In this document: positions 1-5,225 of the stretch, in pieces
Position numbering within the stretch: position 1 is the first letter of the stretch
How the letters are laid out: each line of letters opens with the position of its first letter
Origin: Acidobacteriota bacterium
GTDB lineage: Bacteria; Acidobacteriota; Terriglobia; Terriglobales; Acidobacteriaceae
Length of the DNA stretch: 5,225 nucleotides
Assembly: GCA_021799945.1 (NCBI GenBank)
Contig: JAJYZK010000254.1
Span: 1-5,225, forward strand
Direction: 5' to 3'
Translations under genes and position numbers: made by a program
Notes under the pieces: generated by a model
What the model was told of the DNA's origin: nothing
Seen by the model: the letters and a program-made list of their open reading frames with translations, nothing else
Database searches by the model: none

Positions 1-1238
1 CTCGGGTCATAGAGCCGGGTGATGAGTTTGACCAGGGTCGTTTTGCCCTGTCCGTTTTCCCCGATCAGCGCGATGCGCTCTCCGGGGGAGAGGGTCAGAT
101 TGAAGTTCGAGAGCACCCGGCGCTCCGCTCCCGGATAGCTGAAGCCGACATTGCGGAATTCGAAACCGCGGCGGATCGGCCGCGGCGCCGGCCGGGCGTC
201 GGACCGGGAGGTGACCGTCGGCTTCATTTCAAAAAAGGCCAGCAGGTCGGTCAGGAAAAGGGCCTGGTCGGCGATGCCGGAGGCGGTCGAAAACACCTGC
301 TGCAGGTTGCTCGAAGCCTGAATGATGGCGTTGGTGAGCAGATAGAAGATGCCGATGCTGCGATAGGCTCCGTGCAACGCCCGCCAGATGACGAAGGCGT
401 ACGCGCCGTAGTAGCCCAGGGTGGCGACGACGCCCAGCGCCCCGCCGGCGATCAGCTTCCTACGCGACAGGGCCACATTCTCGTCGTAAATCCGCTGCGA
501 GAGCCCGGTGAAGCGGTCGGTGGGATAGGCGCTCAGATTAAAGAGCTTGAGCTCCTTGGCCGCCTCCTTGCTGCCGCCTAGCTGGCGCAGATAGTCCATC
601 TGCCGCTTGGCCGGTGTCTGGCGGAAGTTCTTCGCGTAGCCCAGGAAGGCGAAGTGCGTCTCTCCGAGGAAGGTCGGCAGCACTCCGAGCGCCAGCAGAA
701 TCACCAGCCACGGCGAGTACCAGAGCAGGATGCCGGTCCAGATCAGGGTGGTCATCGTCTGCTGCAACAGGCGGCCGAGCTGCTGGATCATGGCCAGACG
801 GTCCGTCGCCTGCACCCGCGCCCGCTCCAGACGGTCGTAGAAAACGGGATCTTCGTAGGTCGTCAGATCGAGTTGCGCCGCCTGGCGCATGACCTCAACG
901 CTCACGTGGTGCGTGTAGCGGTCGGCCAGCAGGCTGTCTCCATAGTCGATGCCGCGGCTGAGCAGCCCGGCGGTAACGTTGAGAGCGGCTTCGAATCCCA
1001 CCATGGCCACAAAGTGAGGCCGCAGGCCATGATGGCTGAATACCTGCTGCACGCCATTGATAATCCAGGCGGCGACCAGCGCAATGCCCGAAGGCAGGGC
1101 GGCCACGGCGACCCGCAGAATCACTCCCCAGGTGACCACGGCCGGCCCCGACTCCCAGAGAAGGCGGAGCACCGGGGGAACATTCTTGAGCGCCTGGACC
1201 CGCTCCCGCCAGGCGCTTTGGGAAGTCGTGTGCGTCAT
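1..1238 (-). CDS. ABC exporter half-transporter, fused TMD-NBD (partial, C-terminus beyond left edge)
   Basis: ATP-driven inner-membrane exporter of the MsbA/MdlB-like type, with the membrane domain fused N-terminal to the nucleotide-binding domain. It probably acts as a dimer; the substrate cannot be told. Reading the minus strand from ATG at 1238 gives 412 residues without a stop. Hydrophobic segments lie roughly at residues 33-61, 74-94, 162-176, 178-198, 262-286 and 295-312, which fits six helices. The intracellular motif TYEDPVFYDRLERA (127-140) is typical of these exporters. The nucleotide-binding domain starts near 357: an A-loop aromatic in FSYPG (366-370), then Walker A GENGQGKTT (393-401, Lys399). 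Q-loop, signature motif, Walker B and H-loop lie outside the window. The start has only a weak GGTGG about 11 nt upstream; an in-frame GTG five codons upstream (1253) is an alternative. It is divergent from the SAM-riboswitch operon and no partner subunit is visible. Confidence 0.93.
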   Translation of the reverse strand, partial: MTHTTSQSAWRERVQALKNVPPVLRLLWESGPAVVTWGVILRVAVAALPSGIALVAAWIINGVQQVFSHHGLRPHFVAMVGFEAALNVTAGLLSRGIDYGDSLLADRYTHHVSVEVMRQAAQLDLTTYEDPVFYDRLERARVQATDRLAMIQQLGRLLQQTMTTLIWTGILLWYSPWLVILLALGVLPTFLGETHFAFLGYAKNFRQTPAKRQMDYLRQLGGSKEAAKELKLFNLSAYPTDRFTGLSQRIYDENVALSRRKLIAGGALGVVATLGYYGAYAFVIWRALHGAYRSIGIFYLLTNAIIQASSNLQQVFSTASGIADQALFLTDLLAFFEMKPTVTSRSDARPAPRPIRRGFEFRNVGFSYPGAERRVLSNFNLTLSPGERIALIGENGQGKTTLVKLITRLYDP

Positions 1239-1453
1239 AGGAACAGGGACCACCGACCGGCTGAAAGAAACCAGGAGCGGGACGGGTACCTTCGTGAGAT
1301 GCGGGCGCCGAAGTTATTGTTGGCCCGGGATTTTGCGCTCAGGCTGTCGGAAAAGGCCAATGGATGCAGTCGTCTCCCCGCGGAAGGCCACCCGAAACGC
1401 GGACCGGAAAACGGGGCCCCGAACCGGAGCGCCTGCCGAGGAACGGGCGGCCG
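1239..1453. other. Divergent intergenic region, upstream part
   Basis: This stretch lies between the start of the minus-strand ABC exporter and the promoter of the plus-strand riboswitch operon. I see no convincing gene on either strand; the open frames crossing it are arginine/proline-rich artefacts of high GC. It must carry the promoter of the exporter, but I found no -35/-10 pair on the minus strand good enough to call. Confidence 0.5.
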
Positions 1454-1482
1454 TTGCGGCGCGCGGTCAAGTGTGCTACAAA
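1454..1482 (+). promoter_or_regulatory. Candidate sigma70 promoter for the SAM-riboswitch operon
   Basis: TTGCGG at 1454-1459 and TACAAA at 1477-1482 are separated by exactly 17 bp, and the -10 is preceded by TGC (1474-1476), an extended -10 element. Each hexamer matches 4 of 6 consensus bases. Predicted transcription start is about 1488-1490, leaving some 30 nt before the P1 stem of the riboswitch. The position fits well but was judged by eye. Other AT-rich spots at 1483-1497 could serve instead. Confidence 0.45.
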
Positions 1483-1519
1483 CTAGAGTATTCAAGTTTG
1501 CTCCCTGGGAGCGAGCCTG

Positions 1520-1640
1520 AATTTCATGAAGAGTGGCTGAGGGACGGGCCCTGTGACGCCACGACAACCTGCCCGGGCAAACCGGGAGTATGGTGTCAAC
1601 TCTCTCCTGCGTTCCGCAAGGAAACGGGAAACATGAGATT
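1520..1640 (+). ncRNA. SAM-I riboswitch (S-box leader)
   Basis: S-adenosylmethionine-sensing aptamer. P1 is formed by 1520-1528 with 1632-1640 (nine pairs, one G-U). The conserved 5' block AAGAG, GGCTGAGGGAC and GGGCCC follows, with P2 from GTGGC (1533-1537) pairing GCCAC (1558-1562) around the kink-turn; TGTGAC takes the place of the usual ATGAA. ACAACC at 1564-1569 is the conserved P2-P3 joining block. P3 is CCCGG (1572-1576) with CCGGG (1582-1586). GGTGTCAACTC (1592-1602) is the J3/4 core. P4 pairs TCCTG (1605-1609) with CGGGA (1625-1629), capped by TTCC, a GCAA tetraloop and GGAA. The end GGGAAACATGAG matches the family 3' block. All helices and conserved joining segments are in the right order, so the call is firm. 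S-box leaders normally reduce expression of methionine or sulfur genes when SAM is high. Confidence 0.93.
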
Positions 1641-1726
1641 CGGGGTGCACAGACAGTATCGCGCATCTCGCTATTTCCTCGTTACGCCGCAGCATTGAGT
1701 CGTCACGTTTCGCCCGTGCATCCGCT

Positions 1727-1742
1727 CCTCTCCGAAGAGAGG
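1727..1742 (+). promoter_or_regulatory. SD-sequestering hairpin, probable riboswitch expression platform
   Basis: CCTCTC (1727-1732), a CGAA loop (1733-1736) and GAGAGG (1737-1742) form a perfect six-pair hairpin. Its 3' arm is the whole Shine-Dalgarno sequence of the gene starting at ATG 1747 (4-nt spacing). Between aptamer and gene there is no GC hairpin followed by a U-run. Control is therefore more likely at translation initiation than by a terminator. How SAM binding favours this hairpin is not clear from the sequence. Confidence 0.65.
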
Positions 1743-1746
1743 TCTG

Positions 1747-3039
1747 ATGGCATCCGCTTACGAGTTACGCTGCCGGGAGTGCGGCCGCCGCTTCGGCAAC
1801 CAGCCGCTTTCCATCTGTGACGATTGTTTCTCTCCTCTTGAGGTGCAGTACGACATGGAGGCGGCCCGCCAGACCTTCACCCGCGCCGCCATCGCTCGCG
1901 GGCCGGTCAGCATGTGGCGCTATCAGGCCATGCTCCCGGTTTCGGAGGATTTTGTCCCCACGACGCCCACGGGAATGACCCCGCTGCTGGCCGCCCCGCG
2001 GCTGGCGAAGCGCATCGGCGCCGCCAATCTTTACCTCAAAAACGACGCCGTCTGTCTGCCCACGCTGAGCTTCAAGGACCGCGTCGTTTCGGTGGCGCTG
2101 GCGGCGGCCCGGAACTTCGGCTTCGATACCGTGGGCTGCTCCTCCACCGGCAACCTGGCCAATGCCGTGGCCGCCGGGGCTGTCCGTCTGGGCCTGAAGA
2201 CGTACATCCTGGTGCCGGCCGACCTGGAGATGGCGAAGGTTCTCAATACCCAGGTCTACGGCGCGACGCTGGTGCGGATTGACGGCGATTACGACCGGGT
2301 GAACCGGCTCTCCTCGCAGATCGCCGAGCGCTACCACTGGGGCTTCGTCAACGTAAACCTCAGGCCCTATTATGCCGAAGGCTCCAAAACCGTCGGCTAC
2401 GAGATCGCCGAGCAACTGGGCTGGACGCTCCCGGACAACATCGTTGTGCCCATGGCCGGGGGCGCGCTCATCACCAAGATCCGCAAGGCCTTCGCCGAGC
2501 TGATCGAACTGGGGCTGGTGGAGGAGAAAAAGGTTCGATTCTTCGGCGCTCAGGCCACCGGGTGCTCGCCGATCTCCACCGCGGTGAAGTCCGGAGCGGA
2601 CCACATTGAGCCGCAGCGGCCCAAAACCATCGCCCGCTCCCTGGCCATCGGCAATCCGGCGGATGGAACCTACGCCATCCGCGCCATCCGCGACAGCGGC
2701 GGCTGGGCCGAGGATGTCTCCGACGTGGAGATTGTCTCCGCCATCCAAGAGCTGGCCGAGTCCGAGGGCGTGTTTACCGAGACCGCCGGCGGCGTCACCA
2801 CCGCGGTCGCCGCGCGCCTGTATGCGCATGGAAAGATCGGCCGCGACGACCTGACCGTGCTGGCCATTACCGGCAACGGACTGAAGACTCTGGATGCGCT
2901 GGATGGCAAGCTCGAGGAGCGTCCGGCCATCCCGGCAAGGCTGGCGGATTTTGAAGCGCTGGTGGCCGAAGACCAGGAATTGAAAAGACTGGCCGGCGGG
3001 CGCGCCGCGCTGGCCGTTGAGGGAAGCTATGTCCGTTAA
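1747..3039 (+). CDS. Threonine synthase-like PLP enzyme (possible sulfur-carrier-dependent homocysteine synthase)
   Basis: A 430-residue fold-type II PLP enzyme of the threonine synthase family (ThrC, COG0498 type). An N-terminal zinc-ribbon motif has cysteines at 9, 12, 24 and 27. The PLP lysine is Lys110 in LSFKDR. SSTGNLANA (132-140), VPMAGGAL (234-241), ETAGGVTTA (345-353) and ITGNGLKTL (374-382) are the usual cofactor and substrate loops. ThrC converts O-phosphohomoserine to threonine. Here, however, the gene sits behind a SAM riboswitch and overlaps a CysO-like sulfur carrier by 11 nt. I infer that the enzyme replaces the phosphate with sulfur to make homocysteine, or a carrier-homocysteine adduct, rather than adding water. 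From memory, similar enzyme-plus-MoaD pairs recur in actinobacteria. True threonine synthase, cysteate synthase or O-phosphoserine sulfhydrylase activity remains possible. The ATG start has a strong GAGAGG ribosome site. Confidence 0.93.
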   Translation: MASAYELRCRECGRRFGNQPLSICDDCFSPLEVQYDMEAARQTFTRAAIARGPVSMWRYQAMLPVSEDFVPTTPTGMTPLLAAPRLAKRIGAANLYLKNDAVCLPTLSFKDRVVSVALAAARNFGFDTVGCSSTGNLANAVAAGAVRLGLKTYILVPADLEMAKVLNTQVYGATLVRIDGDYDRVNRLSSQIAERYHWGFVNVNLRPYYAEGSKTVGYEIAEQLGWTLPDNIVVPMAGGALITKIRKAFAELIELGLVEEKKVRFFGAQATGCSPISTAVKSGADHIEPQRPKTIARSLAIGNPADGTYAIRAIRDSGGWAEDVSDVEIVSAIQELAESEGVFTETAGGVTTAVAARLYAHGKIGRDDLTVLAITGNGLKTLDALDGKLEERPAIPARLADFEALVAEDQELKRLAGGRAALAVEGSYVR

Positions 3040-3304
3040 AGTTGTGCTGCCCAGCGCTTTTGAAAAACACACCAGCGGGACCCGGGAAATTCAATCGCAA
3101 GCGGCGAATCTGGTCCAGCTTATCGCGGAGATCGAGAGCTCTTTTCCCGCTCTCAAGCCACACTTGCGCGACGCGGACGGGAAGATCCGCCGCTTTATCA
3201 ACTTCTACGTCAACGACGAGGACATCCGCTTTCTGGGCAACGACAAATACGAGTTCAAGGACGGAGACGAAATTCTGGTGATCCCTTCGATCGCGGGCGG
3301 CTGA
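3029..3304 (+). CDS. CysO/MoaD/ThiS-like ubiquitin-fold sulfur carrier protein
   Basis: A 91-residue beta-grasp sulfur carrier. The family is adenylated at its C-terminal glycine by a MoeB/ThiF-type E1 enzyme and converted to a thiocarboxylate that donates sulfur. The protein ends exactly in Ser-Ile-Ala-Gly-Gly, as required. RRFINFYVNDEDIRFLG (54-70) and DGDEILVIPSIAGG (78-91) closely resemble what I remember of M. tuberculosis CysO (93 residues), more than molybdopterin MoaD. The start is ATG 3029, preceded by GAGGGA (3019-3024); an in-frame TTG at 3017 would add only four residues and lacks support. The start lies inside the last codons of the upstream PLP enzyme (11-nt overlap), so translation is probably coupled and the proteins made together. 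No E1-like activator and no JAMM/Mec peptidase is visible here; they would have to be elsewhere. Confidence 0.92.
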   Translation: MSVKVVLPSAFEKHTSGTREIQSQAANLVQLIAEIESSFPALKPHLRDADGKIRRFINFYVNDEDIRFLGNDKYEFKDGDEILVIPSIAGG

Positions 3305-3314
3305 CCGCAGCCGC

Positions 3315-3343
3315 GCTCCGTCGCTCCGTCGCTCCGTCGCTCC
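3315..3343. repeat. 8-bp tandem repeat (GCTCCGTC, about 3.6 copies)
   Basis: GCTCCGTC occurs at 3315-3322, 3323-3330 and 3331-3338, followed by a partial GCTCC (3339-3343), all perfect. It begins 10 bp after the stop codon of the sulfur carrier, within a pyrimidine-rich spacer. Because 8 is not a multiple of 3, copy-number change would not preserve frame, which suits a non-coding location. No function is evident. Confidence 0.85.
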
Positions 3344-3473
3344 ATTCCGTTCTCTCCGCTCCCCGGCTCTCCCCGCCAGCCCGCAATGCGCCCGCATACG
3401 ATATGCGCAAAAGAATATGATGGATGCGCGCCCGGGGCGCCTCCATGTCCCGGCGGCCTCGGAGCCTCCTGCT
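3344..3473 (+). other. Spacer between sulfur carrier and dihydroxyacetone kinase
   Basis: Pyrimidine-rich up to about 3380, then a more AT-rich patch around 3396-3419. TACGAT (3397-3402) could be a -10 box, but no acceptable -35 lies 16-18 bp upstream, so a separate kinase promoter is only possible. No rho-independent terminator (GC stem plus U-run) is seen. The distance from the upstream gene suggests a separate transcription unit. Confidence 0.35.
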
Positions 3474-5042
3474 TTGAAGAAACTGATCAACCGCCCCGAA
3501 TCCGTGGTCCCGGAGATGCTGCGCGGACTACTCGCCATCGACCCCGGCCTGGCCCTGCTGGAGCGGCACAACGTTGCGGTGCGCGCCGATGCGGAGCGGA
3601 TGCGGGATCGCCAGGTCGCTCTGCTGTCCGGCGGCGGCAGCGGGCACGAGCCGGCCCACGCCGGCTATGTGGGGCAGGGCATGTTGAGCGCCGCCGTGGC
3701 CGGCGAGGTCTTCACCTCGCCCAGCTCCGATGCGGTCTTCGCCGCCATCCAGGCGGTGACCGGCAGGCCGGGCGCGCTCCTCATCGTCAAGAATTACACC
3801 GGCGACCGGTTGAACTTCGGGCTCGCCGCCGAGATGGCCCGCAGCGAGGGGCTTGCAGTGAGAATCGTGGTCGTCGCCGACGACGTGGCCATCCGGAATC
3901 CCGGCGCCGCCGGCGCCCGCGGCTTGGCCGGCGTGGTTCTGGTGCATAAGATCGCCGGAGCGGCGGCGGCCGAGGGCGGGAGCCTGGAGGAAGTGAGCGC
4001 GGCGGCCGAAGCTGCGGCCGAGTGCATGGGCACGATGGGGCTCTCCTTCTCCGCCGGCGTCGCGCCCGCCGCGGGCAAGCCCAGCTTTATTCTGGGCGAG
4101 TCGGAGTTGGAGCTGGGCCTCGGCATTCACGGCGAGCCCGGCGTCCGACGCATGCCGATGGAGCCGGCGGATGCCTTGACCGACACGCTGGTCGACTCCA
4201 TCCTCGCCGCCCGGGGCTTTTCTCCCGACCGTCCCCTCGTCCTGATGCTGAATAATCTGGGATCGACCACGCCCATGGAGCTGGCGATTGCCGCTCGCCG
4301 CGCCTATACCCATTTGACCTCCCGAGGATGGCGGGTGGAGCGCGTGTACTCGGGCGCGTTCCTCTCCTCGCTGGACATGGCGGGAATCTCGATCACGCTG
4401 CTGGAGGTCGATGAGGAGCGGTTGCGCCGGCTGGACAGTCCCACTTCCGCGCCGGGCTGGCCGAACGTCGCGAAGACTTCGCCGGCGCGCCTCGAAGATC
4501 GATTGTGGAAAGAGCGGAGCCCGGATCGCGCTCATAGCCCCAGCGGGAAAAAATCAGCTCCCCAGGATCCCCCGCACGCGGCGGGAAGCCCGCAAACGGC
4601 GTCCGGCAAACGGGCCGCCCGCGCAATTCGCGCCGCCTGCGCCGCCATGCTGGAGGCCGAGTCGGAGCTGACCGCTCTGGATCAAGCGACGGGCGATGGG
4701 GATCTGGGCGCGAGCTTGGCCCGGGGGGCTCGAACCGTGCGCGACGGCCTGGATTCCTATCCGCTCGATCAGCTTTCCGAGACCTTCGCCCTTCTCGGGC
4801 GCGCACTGCAATCCTCGCTGGGGGGCTCCTCCGGCCCATTCTACGGCGTGATGTTCCTGCGCGCCGCAGCAGCCCTCAAAGGCCGCGATCCGGCTGCGCT
4901 GGCCACCTGGGCGGAGGCCGCCGCGCAAGGCGCCCGAGCCATCTCGGAGCTGGGCGGCGCCTCGGCCGGCGAACCGCCGCCCCGATCCGCGGGGGCGACC
5001 GCCGCGACCGGCCGCAACGCACCCTGCGCGCCGGCCAGTTGA
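3474..5042 (+). CDS. Dihydroxyacetone kinase, DhaK-DhaL fusion with truncated DhaL domain
   Basis: Single-chain dihydroxyacetone kinase (DhaK plus DhaL, as in Citrobacter freundii), which phosphorylates dihydroxyacetone or related trioses with ATP. Numbered from TTG 3474: SGGGSGHEP (52-60), NYTGDRLNFG (107-116) and LGIHGEPG (216-223) carry His58, Asp111 and His219. These match E. coli DhaK His56, Asp109 and the covalent substrate ligand His218. A low-complexity Pro/Ser/Lys linker spans about 326-376. DhaL follows with LDQATGDGDLG (Mg-binding Asp403, Asp408, Asp410) and GGSSGPFYG (450-458). After LGGASAGE (493-500) homology ends; 22 unrelated residues lead to a stop. About 90 residues of DhaL, including the ATP-lid region, are missing, so kinase activity is doubtful. 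The TTG start is chosen because the family begins with (M)KKLINRPE and GGAG (3461-3464) precedes it. ATG 3417 or 3420 would add a 19- or 18-residue non-homologous extension. Confidence 0.85.
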   Translation: MKKLINRPESVVPEMLRGLLAIDPGLALLERHNVAVRADAERMRDRQVALLSGGGSGHEPAHAGYVGQGMLSAAVAGEVFTSPSSDAVFAAIQAVTGRPGALLIVKNYTGDRLNFGLAAEMARSEGLAVRIVVVADDVAIRNPGAAGARGLAGVVLVHKIAGAAAAEGGSLEEVSAAAEAAAECMGTMGLSFSAGVAPAAGKPSFILGESELELGLGIHGEPGVRRMPMEPADALTDTLVDSILAARGFSPDRPLVLMLNNLGSTTPMELAIAARRAYTHLTSRGWRVERVYSGAFLSSLDMAGISITLLEVDEERLRRLDSPTSAPGWPNVAKTSPARLEDRLWKERSPDRAHSPSGKKSAPQDPPHAAGSPQTASGKRAARAIRAACAAMLEAESELTALDQATGDGDLGASLARGARTVRDGLDSYPLDQLSETFALLGRALQSSLGGSSGPFYGVMFLRAAAALKGRDPAALATWAEAAAQGARAISELGGASAGEPPPRSAGATAATGRNAPCAPAS

Positions 5043-5225
5043 CCCTGATGACGCTCGGCGGGATCATCGGCTCGGGGCTCTTCCTCGCCAGCGGCACCGC
5101 CATCCGCTATGCCGGGCCCGGCGTGGTCTTCGCCTACCTGATCGGCGCGCTCGCCATGTCGATCGAGATCGCCGCGCTCGCCGAGATGGCCGCCGCCGAG
5201 CCGGTGCCGGGCTCCTTCATCGTCT
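5039..5225 (+). CDS. APC-family amino acid permease (partial; 5' end abnormal, 3' end beyond window)
   Basis: The frame with codons starting at 5018, 5021 and so on encodes RTLRAGQLTLMTLGGIIG and onward, clearly the N-terminus of an APC/AAT-type amino acid:cation symporter. TM1 carries the substrate-binding turn GGIIGSGLF. TM2 spans roughly AGPGVVFAYLIGALAMSIEI and is followed by ALAEMAAAEPVPGSF, a hallmark of the group. Conserved sequence begins around 5012-5018, yet that frame has no ATG, GTG or TTG for more than 100 bases upstream. The first candidates are TTG 5039, which overlaps the kinase stop as TTGA, and ATG 5048. Both cut into the pre-TM1 segment and neither has a Shine-Dalgarno sequence. 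The gene therefore seems to have lost its own start region. It may be expressed only by reinitiation after the kinase, or be a broken gene. Confidence 0.8.
   Translation, partial: MTLMTLGGIIGSGLFLASGTAIRYAGPGVVFAYLIGALAMSIEIAALAEMAAAEPVPGSFIV

Noticed and set aside
654..1520. Plus-strand open frame of 288 codons overlapping the ABC exporter
   Set aside because: Antisense to convincing exporter sequence, and its product is Arg/His/Pro-rich with no domain; it also runs into the riboswitch promoter region.
1718..1758. 9-bp direct repeat GCATCCGCT (1718-1726 and 1750-1758) flanking the SD hairpin
   Set aside because: Single short repeat, one copy inside coding sequence, with no sign of insertion or regulatory symmetry; likely chance.
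1765..3072. Long open frame of 435 codons on the minus strand opposite the PLP enzyme
   Set aside because: It is antisense to a gene with clear family motifs and its translation is rich in Gly, Arg, Gln and His without any recognisable domain; a high-GC codon-bias shadow.
3386..3409. Inverted TGCGC/GCGCA pair before the kinase as a terminator
   Set aside because: Only five pairs with a long loop and followed by AAAAG rather than a U-run on the plus strand; not a rho-independent terminator.
3528..4535. Minus-strand open frame of 335 codons opposite the dihydroxyacetone kinase
   Set aside because: Opposite a gene with all DhaK active-site motifs; composition is that of a reverse-strand shadow.
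4974..5042. Simple frameshift as the cause of the DhaL truncation
   Set aside because: None of the three forward frames after 4973 resembles the missing DhaL residues, so a one-base error would not restore the domain; the sequence passes directly into permease.

Overview
The window is GC-rich (roughly two thirds G+C by eye) bacterial chromosomal DNA with tightly packed genes. The S-box leader, the actinobacterial/acidobacterial style of the threonine-synthase-like enzyme and the octamer-repeat spacer suggest a high-GC soil-type bacterium. Acidobacteriota is my first guess and Actinomycetota or another high-GC phylum the alternative. No marker gene fixes the phylum.

Layout. Positions 1-1238 (minus strand) hold the N-terminal 412 residues of an ABC exporter half-transporter, cut by the left edge just after its Walker A motif. 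Positions 1239-1746 are a divergent intergenic region. It contains a sigma70-like promoter, a well-formed SAM-I (S-box) riboswitch (about 1520-1640), and a perfect 6-bp hairpin that buries the Shine-Dalgarno sequence of the next gene. Positions 1747-3039 encode a fold-type II PLP enzyme annotated by family as threonine synthase. It overlaps by 11 nt a 91-residue CysO/MoaD/ThiS-like sulfur-carrier protein ending in Gly-Gly (3029-3304). A short spacer with an 8-bp tandem repeat follows. Then comes a DhaK-DhaL fusion dihydroxyacetone kinase (3474-5042), whose DhaL domain stops prematurely. The start of an APC-family amino acid permease follows directly and runs off the right edge.

How the genes work together. 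The central unit is the SAM riboswitch, threonine-synthase-like enzyme and sulfur carrier. A SAM-sensing leader would be odd for plain threonine synthesis but fits methionine or homocysteine synthesis. The most economical reading is an O-phosphohomoserine (or similar) sulfhydrylase that takes sulfur from the thiocarboxylated carrier, parallel to the CysM-CysO pair of Mycobacterium tuberculosis. That reaction is inferred, not shown. The ABC exporter, the dihydroxyacetone kinase and the permease show no evident functional link to it.

The other notable point is the dhaL/permease junction near 4974-5015. The kinase loses its last ~90 residues and the permease has no usable start codon upstream of its conserved region. 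This is either a natural deletion or an assembly join.
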